A stretch of DNA of 64,000 bases from Gymnorhina tibicen (GCA_013399875.1 VXAZ01000446.1:310001-374000); one strand, 5' to 3'. Shown: positions 14,401 through 26,434, counted from the stretch's first letter. Numbers and translations: made by a program. Notes: generated from the letters alone by a model not told the origin.

Positions 14401-17400
14401 AGGTTACCCAGAGAGGAGACAGGCAGGACTTCCCATCTGCCACTGTATCTGACTTGGGGCTTAATTCCCTTTTGCAAATGTAAATCAAGTACTTCTGAAC
14501 AGGGCAGCCCTGGCCATAACCCCACATACAAGTGCATTAGAACAGAATGCAAAATATTAGGAGGGTTAAAGGGCAATTGAATACCAGAGGGATGCTGCAA
14601 CACACTCCATTTGTAGGCAGAACCATGTGGGACATGGTGGTTATCACTAGCAAGGACAAAGCTAAAATAAAGTAAACCACAATAAAAGGGTGACCACTGA
14701 AACGAAGAGGAGAAATGATAAAAATATTTCCAAGACTAAGTGGTGGAGGGGAGATGGATTGCAAAATCCTGTTCAGTCCCCCTTCAAATATATAACCAAC
14801 AATGAAAAGATGCAAAAGCCACCAAATAAGGCCTGGTAAATTCATCTAAAAAATTAATTCTAATGCCCAGGTAGCTGTGGCTCTTGCTAGTCTAAGGTAC
14901 CTTTGAATTCATTCATTTAGGAAAGAATTCCAGTGAGGATCCCAAAGCTGAAGAGACGACCAGAGTATTCTCAGGTATAAGAGCAAATCTTTTAAAGGTG
15001 TAAATACAACACCCAGGTCTGGGGCACTGAGCTATGCCTGTGATCAGGGCCAAGAAGGAGCTTTGCCTGGGGGGAAGGAGTTAGTGTCTGCATGGCACAC
15101 CTTTGACTTCCCCTGGAGAACCACCTTTCCTCTGCTGCTCCTGTTGTTTCTTGCAACCACTCCCCCTATTTGCATTCCCACATTTCAATTGCTAGTTTGG
15201 CCCAAAACCAAAAATGCAGAAGTAAAGAAGTTGAATGATGAGTATTTCAAAACCAAACAAGTTCAACCCTCCAGAAAGAATCCCCTCAAGCCTGAGGAAC
15301 CACTGTGGGTGGATTAACAGGATCACTTTTACTGGCTGTGCCATGGCAGCTTCACCCTGTTAGGATATTGGGACCCCCAGGCTAAGAGCAGATCCTCAAG
15401 CTGAGATGAGCAGTGCCAGTTCTTGAGGGGGTCCATCTTGATCAGATTCCCCTGAGCTGGAAACACAGTTCTGAGGTGGTTCTGAGCTATTTGCACAGTC
15501 TGAGCCCCAATCCAGCAGGAGATACTCTACGTCCATCCATCATTACCACACACTCAGAATAAGCTCTCCTGTTTCACTGAAAGGAACTTTTCCAGAGTGC
15601 TATTGATATTACACACTGAAGCCTAAACAGACAGACTTGTTAAGAGAACACATCTTCCATGCCTGTGACAGAGACGCTCATGGAAATACAATTAAATCTT
15701 TTCAAGACAGAGAAATGTGCTTTTTACCAGGGAACAAACTTTCCCAGCTTCTAACAGCAAAGGGCCAACCAAATTTAATATATCATTCTGCTCAATAAAA
15801 GGTTTTCTCTGCAGAACACGGCAAATTCAATCTAGAAAAATATTAAAGTGTATTAAAATGCGCTTTTTTTGATCCCATAGCTTTATTCCATTTTGCCTAC
15901 ATTTGGCTGCATACGGGGTATGTCATTATAACTGTATTTTAAGGCTATTTTTTTCCAGAGATGTTCAAAATACATAGGTGTCTGTTTTTCATTCATTTTG
16001 AGGAGTAACTGAAGCTGTACTAAGGCAGACTGAAATGCTCAGGCTGGGTTAGCACATATTCACTGAAACACAGTGTACTGTTAATACATGACCTTAATAA
16101 CGCTGTGTTCTTAAATAATAGTGAATCGAGGTTATAAACTATGGCATTCCAGATGAGGATATAAGAGACTTTAATCACATTTATTTATTTCAGTCCCGAG
16201 ACAGAGTCGGCTTAACGCACCCACATATCCCAGGGCATGGTCACTGGAGCCACAAGAGCTCTAGCTCCTCTTTTGTAACCCACTCCAAAACCCTCAGCCA
16301 CTGTCTGCAGGATGTATTTATGTTGCTCAGGATCAAGAGGGAGGGAGGTGCTCTTGCTGGCATTACAGCATGTAATCCCCTTTACAAATTTAACAACCTC
16401 CACCCTGAAATTCCACTCGCCTTTATGATCATATGCTCCAAAGCTTCTGCTCTCTGATACCTGGACATCTTTTTTTAACCTAGAACTCAGCTCACCCTTA
16501 TCTAACTCTGCTCTTTTAGCCATCATACTTATTTTTGCTCTTTTGGGTTTCTTCCTTCCCTACCAGCAATCTAATTTCCTTTCAGCCCTCTTTTACTGCA
16601 CTTCAGTGATTTCAGCTCATGATCCCGAGGGCTCTGCACTGGCCACATTTGCAGCCAAGCTCCTTGCAGCTCACCTCAACCAAATCCCATTTTCTTACAC
16701 TGATCCCACCTTTTTGTTACCATACAGTATCTGTTTCCACACCTTTCACCAGAAGAACATCCTCCTTCCTGCTGCATGACATGATTTACCTTAAAATAAC
16801 ATTTTAACATTCACTTTGATTCTAACTGACCAAATACTCTGAGCACTCAAGCTGGGTATAGGACTACACATTGCACCTGGAGAACCTGCAAACGGATGCA
16901 ACACTTAAATAAACTGTAGCAAGCCATCAAACTGACCTGCAAATCAGCACATAACTAAATGAACTCACCAAACCAGTGCCACTGTTGCCCTAATTTCATC
17001 ACAAATTATGTTGTTGGCGATGACAATCAGTTGCGAGGTGGTTTGATATTCAATAGAAAACTGTGCTGAGGTGAAGGAGGGAAGTTCAGCCAAAAATTAA
17101 AAATTGCTGCCACCAGTATCATTAGCGCTCCAGGGAGGCATGCAGATTGCAGGCTGGCAAAAGGCAGCGGTGCTGAGACGTCCTGATGGACCAAGGACAG
17201 GGAACAAACTCACCCTGTGCTAGTGCCATGCTTTAGGTGTAGACTCGACTGGGAGATACCCTGACAAAAATTACTGATTCTGACAAGATCTGCACACCAA
17301 GATAGGAATAAGATCTTACAGGCCAGTATAGACACATATGGAAGTATATGTTCATAGTTAAGTGCATCCACGTGTTTACAGCACTGGTCTAGTGACTTAA

Positions 17401-19499
17401 AGCACTTCTTTGGGATGAGGGAGACAGAAAGAAACTCCTGGGCTTTTTTTGTGGGGGCTTCAGACACAAAGCTGGATATTTAAAAGTAATGTTTATGTTG
17501 CAAGTACTTGCTGCCCAAGATACAAGGGCTTCCTTATTAGCTTTGTACAAAGCTGAAAACAACCCTTGGTTTGCTTCACCAGCAAATGAAAAATCAAACC
17601 CAGATACACCATCCCCTCTCAAGCACTGTTCCTTGATCCTGAGCAGGGTTTCCTAAAGCCTGAGTCAAATTGCACAGGCGGGATAGATCTCACATCTGTC
17701 TTTGGAACACTGATCAATATGAAACCCCTGGTTAGTCCTTAAGTGGTTCCCCTCAGTGATGCTGTCGGCTGCGGGCAGGGATGTGCCAGGGGCAGCCCAG
17801 CACCTTCCCCAAGGGAGAACTGACTGCTGGACATGTTGGATTTGATCCGAATAAGTAGAACCCCCAGCCTGGGAGCTGTGAGAGCCAGGCCAGTGCTGCT
17901 TTCCTGCAGGAATTTGGGGCAGCAGGAGCGAGGGGTGGGCACAGGAGCAGCACAAGCACAGCGCATTGTTTGTGCCATGGCAGTCATTTGGGCAGATGGG
18001 AGAAACCCATCTCAATCTCAGGTAGTCATTTTGCTCCAGGACTTCTCCTGTGCATCAGTTCTGCCCGTGCTGCATAAGTGTTTTTGACCACAGGTCAATT
18101 TAAAGCAGCATCTGCTGCCCTTCAGTGCCAGACACCCATCTGCACCTTGACTGCCTCTGCAGCAAGGAGGGTGCAGAGGGTCTTCAGAATAAACAGCTTA
18201 AAATAACTATTGCCAGGCTATTGGCCTATTTGGCTGCAAGCACCTCCACAGCTCCCCCACCCAATAAAAGATGTCCAAAGAAATAAGAAAATAACAGTAT
18301 CAACACGGAGTATCACCTCCTGCAGCAAGCGCAGGGAGCTGGGGAGCAGGGAAGGCATGTCCTTCAATATTTAACTTCTTCACTCTTTGTTCTCCATCTC
18401 AAGTTGAACAATACGTTAATTACCTGATGAAGCGCTATAATTACTCTAACAGCTCTGCTCTTAGTTATAATTACTGCATCAACACTTTCTTTTTCATATG
18501 CTTCAATCTATACCTATTACATTGTCATGATGAAGACACATTAACATTATAATACCGTATAATTAGCTGATGAGCAATTAAATTATTCCACTGCTCTTGT
18601 TCCTCTTTGCCAAGAGGTTGCTTTCCAAGCACTATTGTCTTCTTTTTCTCTGGTCTGCTTCAGAGGTTGGGGTTTTTTTTGCTCCATTTTAAAAAAAGGA
18701 CCTCATATGCTTTATTCAAACAGACTTGATTTAAAATTCTGAGAGAGCATGGTAGTTAAGGTCCTAGGAGAAGTTAATTTGTTTAAAATATTTCCAACTT
18801 CTCTCCCCTCAAGTTCAAACTGAGTTTGTTTTCCAAAAGCTAACAAGAATAGGGAAGTGTTAGAGAAATATTTGTGTAAAAAATAAATGAATTATTAATT
18901 ACTCCTTCAAAACACTTCCCAGCCATAGCATAGGACCTTGCTAATAGGGAGGAAATGGCTGAACCCCTCAAAATTGATTTTATCCTCATATTTATTTATT
19001 TTATATCTCAGTGAAAAAATCATAAGCATTTTTGCACTTTTTTTGTTAAACACTCTAAAGGAAAGCATAGATAGTATGATCACTGTATTTGAGAAGACTG
19101 ACTCAATCTAGACAGCAGCACTGGGAAATTCTCACAGCATTTAGGAAATCTAACAAACACTGCACAGTACACAATAATGTTGTGTAGACTTCAGCATTTA
19201 TCTTGATTATTAGTCGGTTGTGTAGGACTCATTTGCTTTGTCCTCTCACCTGATTTTTGTGGCTGAAAATTGTCCATTGGATTTCCAATCAGTTCAAGCA
19301 ACTTGTATTATTGTACAGCCTTCCCCCTCTCTCTCCTGGCTAAAATCCTTTTAATGTAGTTGTGAGATGTCTCCGGCCCTGCATCGGTGGGAATACCAGA
19401 TGCATCAATTTTAGGTGGCACTGGGCTGACGGGTTTCCATTCTGGGATTGTTACTTCCTTTCAGCCACACCTTCCTGTCAGAGATTGTTGCTCTTCAAT

Positions 19500-19523
19500 C
19501 AACTCTTTGTAATCAAAGAGTTG
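19500..19523. repeat. Hairpin with 10-bp perfect stem and 4-nt loop
   Basis: CAACTCTTTG (19500-19509) and CAAAGAGTTG (19514-19523) are exact reverse complements around the loop TAAT. One mismatch and then two more pairs extend it. It is too short for a microRNA precursor and is not followed by a T run that would suggest a terminator. Confidence 0.75.
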
Positions 19524-20890
19524 TTTTGATTTAGTAACAGAGAAATATCAGCAAAGCTCAGTACATCAACATCAGCTCAGTACAGAGCACAGTAGATCCT
19601 GGTGGTGCCATCTGACCAGAAGTCCATCCCAAAACAACACTCCCTTTCTCCATCCAGCTCCCGTCCCCAGGGTTTTTTCTCCATCTCTCTTAGTTCCACA
19701 AACCCTTTATTTCCACTTGAAGATAAAGACAAGTGCTTAAAATCAAACCCATCATTTGCTATGCTGATTAAATTCCTCAGTTTCAGATCTACTACTGAGT
19801 CTTCTACCATCTAGCACAGCAAAGCCAAATTTCTCAACTTCAGACTCAAGCTGTTACTTGGTCAAAATTTCTCATTTCCTGTAGGCACCTGCCCTTGAAG
19901 TGCTCATGGCTGTGCCTGCCTTCATCTCTACCCAAGAAAACCTTGAAAGACCTGACTAAATTTGTCCCAGTGAGAATTACTAAAAATGTATGGCATCTGA
20001 ATAAACATCCAGAGGATAGAAGGCTGGCACAGAGGAATTTGCTTTGACTCTTTGCTGAAGGCTCCCCGTCTCTGCAACACCTGCATCCACCTCACTACTA
20101 ATAATGCCCTTGTTGGTGTTTGGCATCCATCCCGTGAAGCCTGCCTTAGTCCTGGTCCCCCAGCTCCTCACCCTCCAATGCAGGGACAGATTTCCATGTG
20201 AGCAATCTGCTCCCAGGAAGGGTTGGAGTTCGCTCACCTCCCGCCTGCATTACTCCTAACGCTTCTGGGTGGAGTGCGAGGCTCTGAAGGCTTTGTCAGA
20301 TGGAAAAGCACCAGGAAAATGAGTGTTTATCCTCTTTGATGCTAGTGCTGCTTCCCACAGTGCTCAGGATAAGCGGAGTTAATCCCAGACAGAGGGACAG
20401 ACTGCTCAGCTCCTGCGGCCACTCAAAGCTGTGATCAGACTTGGATATTTCTTTTCATCTACTGGCAACTCTCCTGCATTTAAGTTATTTTAAAATTATA
20501 TAGATCAATGATGTGTTATTTGTTTTATCACCCTCTTATTTTCCATGAAAGCCCCTATTTGTTTTCCACAAGGTTCTTTGCAGAGACACTGCGAAAGCAC
20601 AAGACAGTGCTGGAAGACCACAAATTGCTGAAAAGAAGCACATGGGGCTGATGCCTTCCCATCCTCTGATCTGCCCCATGCCCCATCCCTGCACACGCAG
20701 GTCACTCCATCCATGCCAGTCCCAAAGAAGCCACGGGCTCGTGTTGCCCTCTGGGCACCTGGAAGCTGCCTCATGCATGAACGAGGGAAAAGAGGAACAT
20801 CACAGCAGCGCTTTGTCTTTCTGGATATCTCTATCTGCTGGAGCGGGCACAGAAAGTTGAACATCTTGGCAGCACGGTGTTGTTTCGGGC

Positions 20891-20921
20891 CTTTTTTTGG
20901 CAGGGCTCTTCCCAAAAAAAG
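20891..20921. repeat. Hairpin with 10-bp stem
   Basis: CTTTTTTTGG (20891-20900) pairs exactly with CCAAAAAAAG (20912-20921) around an 11-nt loop. Much of the stem is a T7/A7 pairing, so chance is a reasonable explanation. Confidence 0.6.
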
Positions 20922-21171
20922 CCGTTTGGCGGATGTGGCACGCAAACAGAGCCAGCCAGCTCATTTGCTCAGCCTCGATCCTTACGCTTCCTCCAAGGAC
21001 TTTACACGAGCAACATGCATGCCTCAGCCAGCTAGGCTTTAGCACCACAATTTCACTTCTAGCAGAGCTCCCAGAGAGACTGTCCTGGCACAGGGAGCTG
21101 GCACAGATAGATCTGAACACCAAGGCACCCAGTGCCTTCATGCAAAGGACTCCCCACTAGCTGCCTCCAGA

Positions 21172-21320
21172 AGAATTATAGAAGGGTTTGGGTTGAAAGG
21201 AACCTTAAAGCTCATCTCGTCCCACCCCCTGCCCTGGGCAGGAACACCTTTCACTAGACAAATTTGCTTCAAGCCCCATCCAGCCTGGCCTTGAACACTT
21301 TCAGGGATGGAAGGTCAGCT
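21172..21320 (-). mobile_element. CR1 LINE, 3'-end fragment
   Basis: The plus strand has AGAATTATAGAAGGGTTTGG, then GGAACCTTAAAGCTCATCT, CACCCCCTGCCCTGGGCAGG, ACACCTTTCACTAGA, AGCCCCATCCAGCCTGGCCT and TGAACACTTTCAGGGATGG. This is the reverse complement of the CR1 3' tail. Similarity fades after GGGATGG, so about 150 bp are recognisable. It is in the same orientation as ERBB4 transcription. The right boundary is approximate. Confidence 0.88.
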
Positions 21321-21859
21321 TTTAAAAGTTTTCCAGTCTCCTCCTGCAGTGATCATCACCCCAGCAATGCTGGGGTCCTGCTCTCCCAAATAGTCAGGGA
21401 TGTGGCTTTTCTTACAGCATTGGCCAAATCCAGAAGAAGATTTAAGGGCACATCCCAGTGCTTGCTGGGATCACCACCCAGGGAGGAAGAACTGAAATTT
21501 ACACTTGAGTTTTGGAAGAAGGGTCAGCTTTGGGCTTTGCAGGAATGCTGGACTGATCTGATTGCTCTCTCCCCCACTCCTCAACATGCTTTTATCAGCA
21601 CTCACAGCTTTTCCGCTTTAAAAAGCATCCCATCATTTTTGCCCATGCCATTTATTTCCCAGTGTTGTTTTAAACTGTTTGCACATGGCCCTTGGTGTCT
21701 CAGCGGGTGAGCACTTTACAAATAAAGTGATGAGGGGGGTTAAAAGAATGAGACTTGATAATTCACGCTAGGAGCAGCCAGATGTCTTATTGCCTTGGAA
21801 AGAAACAAAAAGGGAAAAACAGATCATCTTCATGCGGGTTTAGATGTACACAGAACACT

Positions 21860-23065
21860 TTAAAAATGAACGCAAAATGACATAGCAGATGCAAAAGCTG
21901 AAAAGCTTAACACAAGTGAGCTGAAAACCAAGCATGCAAAAAATGACGGAACAAGTGTTTCCTCATGCTGTTTTCCTTCACTGTACTCACACTCAGTAAG
22001 GTTTTGGTAGCCTAAACCCCTCTTCAAGCAAACAGTTCCTGCATACTTTTTTGCTAAAACAAGATAGATTTTTCTAGTTCCTAATGAAAAACAGGGTTTG
22101 CACACCTTAGCGGTGTGGTTTACAGGAACAAGGCATGGGAAGGGCAAATCCTGCCTTGGTGCACTTTGCTGATGCTCCTGCATTACTGTAAAAGCTGGGT
22201 TTAAACTTGTCTTTGCAAAGAAAAAGCAAAACAAAAAGCCACCAGCTGGATGACACAGTGCTGCTCTTACAAAATAACACATGGCCATAATACGGTGCCT
22301 AAAAATAAAATTATCACACGCAGTATCACAGTAAGTCAAATCCAGAGCTCCAAGGGAGCTGCAGAGCCTATCTCTTCCACACCGTGGTGGGAAGAAGATG
22401 TAGCAGGTACCCATGCAGGGGCTCTGGGCTCCAAGGAGGGGAACCAGAGGGTCCTTTGTGTCTTTACACAATTCTCCGACACTGAATGGACCTGGAGCAG
22501 CAAAAAGTCTCCTCTTAAGATCACCTAATTCAGAATGATCTGATAAAAGCCAAATGATTGAAAAGCACCACTTCCCACTTCCAACACTCAGCTGAGCTGC
22601 CATTTGGTTACACCAGACAATGCCTGATATTCTGGGGCTCTCAGCCTCACTGGCAGATTTGGAGAACTGTGGCCTCACTGGATCTTGGAGGACTGGATGA
22701 CAAATGCCCCTCTCCAAAGCCCCTACGGCCAAGTCAGAGCAGGCTGCAGAGCGGGCCATGACCCCTCTGTGCATCCCTGGGTGTTGGGGGAAAGTACACT
22801 GCCGTCTCCCATGGAAATCATGCCAAAGGCTTTGCAGAAAAAGATCTTTTCCTTCACAGAAACTGTGAAATTCCATAGAATTTCCACATTTGAGCAAGTG
22901 GGGTTTAGCTGTAAGGCACGGCGGGGGAAACAGCCATGCACAAATCTCAAGACTGTGATCACCTTCTAAAAACCGTCTGGAGTCTAGAATTAAGCCTAAA
23001 CCTAGTTCTGCCTCAGTATCAATAAATACAATAGTAAAATAGTCCAGGTAGTGGACCAATTCCAA
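21860..23065 (-). other. 401-codon open reading frame, coding status doubtful
   Basis: A minus-strand frame runs from an ATG at 23065 to a TAA at 21860-21862 with no stop, by far the longest in the window. The translation is rich in Cys, Phe, Leu and Ser. It has a hydrophobic stretch near its end (FFACLVFSSLVLSF) and another near GGFLFCFFFA. I see no repeated motif, nucleotide-binding site, zinc-finger spacing or retroelement signature. It lies in ERBB4 intron 2 on the same strand, and other frames on both strands overlap it. It could be a chance frame in a stop-poor stretch, which I think most likely, or a lineage-specific transcript. I do not call it a gene. Confidence 0.15.
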
Positions 23066-24969
23066 CTTGTAGGGAAAGTAAAAAAGTGACTTTAGTATCC
23101 AAAGGTGCTCTTTTTCCTTTTATTTTCCCCTCTCTTAATCAAGAAGAAAGACATTCACTGAGAACCTGAGTTAATGCTCCTTGCAGCCAATTTTCCACTG
23201 AATTTCACAAAGCTGTGGATTTTGCTCCCGGTGAACTTGGTGGTAGTTTCAAGGATGATCTCTTCAAATACACAGGTTGCAGGATTAAATGTGCCTCTGT
23301 ATTTACTTAACCCTTTGACACAACACTTCGGAAAAACTTGGGCGCAGACTGTCAGTACTCACAGATGCACAAGGGTCTCTGCTCCCTCTGAAATCATACT
23401 GAAAGCTATGTTTGGGGGATGCCAACACCAAGGAACCAGCTGCTTAGTAGATAAAACCTTGCACAGCATCAGTCAAGCTCAGCTAAACTGTACTGGTGGC
23501 AGATCAAGCCTTCAGCACATAAAGGTATTTACTGAAATTCCAGAAATCATTCAGTTTAGACAGAATTCGTGTGTCCAGTAGTGATATTAGGGCAGGGGTT
23601 GGAATACATCCAAACAAAATCAGGATATGCATTTTTTGTGGCTCTAGAAAGTATTTAGATTGGATGGAGTTCATATGGCTAGTTTTGGGACTGAGGTTGT
23701 TAGACACCCAATAAAATTAAGAAACACGCAATTCTTGTGATTCATACTAAAAGAATCTTGATAAAATAGTAAGCTTTTGTAGTTTTGTGGGTTTCACCCT
23801 GGATGCAATACCTGCACCTGCTCTGCTTCACCTGCATAGCTGGCAATTACACCAGATGTGAAAACTGGCAAATTGGAATGCATCCTTGTGCCAACTCTTC
23901 CTCCTTTTATGTCCTGGCTACAACTCCTTCCTTTAGCTGGAAGGACTGTACCTGCTAATTGGGTTTCTTGATCATGTCACCATTTCTTTCACATGGGCCA
24001 TGGTCAAGAAAGAAAGTGCCATGGCAGACCCATTCCAAGATTAAATAAGTTACAGTTTTCAAGGTAGACATGTATATATTCATGTGGTCTGTCCTGAGAC
24101 AAAAAAAAAAGTCGTGTTGAAATGGCTTTTACCTCTTATTGTAAAGCTGTAACTGAGGAGTAAAGTAAGTTAAACTGCCAATAGTGACCCTGTTTACTTC
24201 TTTGTGCACAATTCCTTCCAATAATCAACATGGGAAATGGGGGAAATTCCTCACTCCAAAGGCAATTTTTTTCACAGCACATCAACATCTCTATAGTCCT
24301 ATTAAGCAGAAATCTCATCATTTACAGAAAAAACCCCAGAAAAAATCTCAACCATCTTGACACAGTCACCTCCAGCAGGACTTACCTCAGATCAAGGCCT
24401 CACTTGCATGCCAGACATGGCTGTTTTCCGAGGCAAAGGAATTCATGGCCCTCTCAGTCTGTGAGGCTGCACAGAGCTGGAGAAGGAGGCAGCTGTTGGG
24501 CAGTTCTTTCCATCCCCACCATTCAATGCACGGCAGCACACTCTGGCCAACACCAGAGCTTCCAGCTCCTGCTGCAGGGCCCACAGAGGCCTGGAGACAA
24601 TAAATGCTAAAACCAGTGGGGACAGACACTGCCCCTCCTTTGGGATAAACGGGAAAAGCAACTGGGCCAGCGACTGCAGCATGGCAGATGCCACGAGAAC
24701 AAAAGACATGGCCGCTTCCTGGGTGTGTGGGGGAAAGAGGTGTGGGAATTCAAAGACCCCAGAGAAACAGAGGAGGAAGCAGAAACAGAAGACAAGAGCC
24801 CCCATCACTGGAGAAAGCCAGGCCTTACGCAGGGCCAGCACGGCTGGGCTGGGCAGTGACTGCTGGGTGAAGCTTGGAAGAGTAACTAAAGCAATTACCT
24901 CCTCTGATTTTTTTAATTCCTCCTGCCTTCAGAGGGAAAGGGCTCTGGGCAGTGACAGATGGTCCCTTG

Positions 24970-25113
24970 CGAGTCTTGCTGCGTTGGTTCGAGACTTTGG
25001 ACGTGTCCAGCCAGCCCATCTGTGCCACGGCCCTGCAGCGGCAGCATCGGCAGAAGGTGACAGGGCCGGCACTCACAGCCCAGACACAGCCCAGGTGGGG
25101 AACGCGGCGCTCG
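24970..25113. other. Short CpG-dense segment beside the LTR
   Basis: By hand count there are 12 CpG dinucleotides in 144 bp, in clusters such as ACGCGGCGCTCG. GC content is around 60%, while the surrounding intron is CpG-poor. It is too short to be a classical CpG island. It ends about 45 bp before the LTR start, so it may be part of an unrecognised older insertion or simply a GC-rich patch. Confidence 0.5.
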
Positions 25114-25479
25114 ACCTCAGCTGCCAAGGGAGCTGGGTTTGCACTGAAACACTGGACACTGTTTTGGGTTCAATGGCCAAGCTTTGGTAGTGGGGGGGCT
25201 ACAGGGGTGGCTTCTGTGAGGAGCTGCTGGAAGTTGCCTTCATGTCTGGCAGAGCCAATCCCCGGTGGCTCCAAAGATGGATGTGCTGCTGGTGAAGGCT
25301 GGACCAATTATGAATAGTGGTAATGCCTCTGGGATAACAGACTTAAGAAGAAAGAAAAAAGTTATGGTGCAGTTGTAATTGCGGCCAGAGAAGAGTGGAG
25401 TGAGAACGTGAGAAGAACAACTCTGCAGACACCAAGGTCAGTGCAGAAGGAGGGGAGGAGGTGCTCCAGGCACCAGAGC

Positions 25480-25830
25480 TGAGATTCCTTTGCAGTCCGT
25501 GGTGAAGACCATGGTGAAGCGGCCGTACCCTGGCAGCCCATGGAGATCCACAGGGATGCAGAGATCCACCCACAACCTGTGGAGGAGCCCCACACCAGAG
25601 CAGGGGGATACCTGAGGATGATGTGACCCTGTGGGAGGCCCATGGAAAGGGGAGCCCACCCTGCAGCAGTTTTGGGAGAACTGTTGTCTGTGGGAGGGAC
25701 TCACATTGCAGCAGCTCGCAGGGTTTTGTTGCTTGTGAGATGGACTCATGGTGGATGGAGAAGTTCACAGAGAACCATCTCCCATGGGAGGAACTCCATG
25801 GTGGAGCAGGGGAATGACTCCTCTCCCTGA
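25480..25830 (+). repeat. Degenerate GTGGAGCAG-type tandem units inside the LTR
   Basis: Within the LTR, phrases of the type CC(T/C)GTGGGAGG, GGAGCCCAC, GGACTCAC and GGTGGAGCAG recur about every 40-70 bp, for example near 25575, 25630, 25695, 25775 and 25800. Related copies in birds carry a variable number of these units. Here they have diverged so far that the array is no longer regular. Confidence 0.55.
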
Positions 25831-25979
25831 GCAGCAGGGAAGTAAACTGACCATAACCCCCGATCCTGTCTCCCTGTACCACTGGGGTAGGAGATAAAGC
25901 TGGAAAGAGGGAAGGGTGGGGGAAAGGTGCTTTTAAGGTTTTATTTTACATCTCATTATCCTGCTCTGACTTTGTTAGT

Positions 25980-25985
25980 AATAAA
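25980..25985 (+). promoter_or_regulatory. LTR polyadenylation signal AATAAA
   Basis: AATAAA lies in the right-hand part of the LTR just before the conserved TGACGGCATTTGGTGAGTGA block, the expected place for the retroviral polyadenylation signal. It fixes the LTR orientation as plus and is antisense to the host gene. Confidence 0.6.
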
Positions 25986-26174
25986 TTCAGTTAATAACTC
26001 TAACTCAAGTGTGCTTTGCCTGTGACGGCATTTGGTGAGTGATCTCTCCCGGTCCTTATCTCAGCTTAGGAACTCTTTGTTCTATTTCGTCTCCCCTGTC
26101 CACCCACAGAGGGGAGTGAGAGAGTGGCTTTGGTGGGTACCTGGCTGGAGTCCAGCCAGGGTCACCCCATTACA

Positions 26175-26355
26175 GCCACCATCACAAGAGTAGCTACATC
26201 CTGAGCCCGAGGGGTCTCTGCTAGGGGGACAGGCAGCTGGAGATGGGCAAGTTTTAAGCCAGGGCACAGCAAAGCCACTGTAACAAGGTTGCCTAAATCC
26301 TCAGCAATTCCCATACAAACAAGTGTATCTGGGAAATAAGCATTGAAAATGCTTG
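26175..26355 (-). other. Short intronic stretch between LTR and CR1
   Basis: About 180 bp with no recognised feature apart from the possible target-site copy at its left edge. Confidence 0.6.
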
Positions 26356-26434
26356 TCACAGAATCACAGAATCACCAGGTTGGAAGAGACCTTCAAGATC
26401 ACTGAGTCCAACCCATGCCCTAACACCACCTCAA
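26356..26434 (-). mobile_element. CR1 LINE, very short 3'-end fragment
   Basis: The plus strand begins TCACAGAATCACAGAATCAC, two copies of the CR1 terminal octamer in reverse complement. It continues GGTTGGAAGAGACCTTCAAG, ATCACTGAGTCCAACCCATG and CCCTAACACCACCTCAA. This is a CR1 subfamily different from the other copies in the window, which have the GGGACCTTAAAGATCAT type. About 80 bp remain. It lies 180 bp from the LTR and is in sense with ERBB4. Confidence 0.85.

Larger units (their letters stand above)
8403..21171 (-). other. ERBB4 intron 2 sequence, no gene seen
   Basis: No coding exon, RNA gene or clear repeat was recognised. Two blocks stand out as AT-rich with repeated ATTA or TAATTA cores: 12160-12260 and 18400-18610. 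Hairpins lie at 19500-19523 and 20891-20921. Open frames up to about 150 codons (for example near 11632 and 20505) look like chance frames: they have no domain, and overlapping frames exist on both strands. Confidence 0.7.
21321..25159 (-). other. ERBB4 intron 2 sequence between CR1 and LTR
   Basis: The stretch holds the 401-codon open frame described separately, a poly(A) run near 24101-24110, and a GC- and CpG-rich segment at its right end (24970-25113) that runs up to the LTR. I recognised no other element. Confidence 0.65.
25160..26174 (+). mobile_element. Solo LTR of an avian endogenous retrovirus (ERVL-like family)
   Basis: The segment starts TGTTTTGGGTTCAATGGCCA and ends GTCACCCCATTACA, giving the TG...CA ends expected of an LTR about 1 kb long. 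Landmarks match a family I know from passerine and other neoavian genomes: GGGTGGCTTCTGTGAGGAGC, AACTCTGCAGACACCAAGGT, GGAGGAGGTGCTCCAGGC, TGACGGCATTTGGTGAGTGA, TCCTTATCTCAG and GTGGCTTTGGTGGG. The family name is not certain without a repeat library. No gag, pol or env sequence adjoins it, so it is a solo LTR left by recombination. Flanking GACAC (25155-25159) and GCCAC (26175-26179) could be a 5-bp target-site duplication with one mismatch. It lies antisense to ERBB4. Open frames within it, the longest being 179 codons on the minus strand, are incidental. Confidence 0.85.

Noticed and set aside
24681..25190. 169-codon plus-strand frame ending just inside the LTR
   Set aside because: It owes its length to the GC-rich strip before the LTR, shows no domain, and is overlapped by frames on the other strand.
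25343..25882. 179-codon minus-strand frame and its overlaps
   Set aside because: It lies wholly inside the LTR, in antisense, and follows the internal GC-rich units; it is not a retroviral protein.
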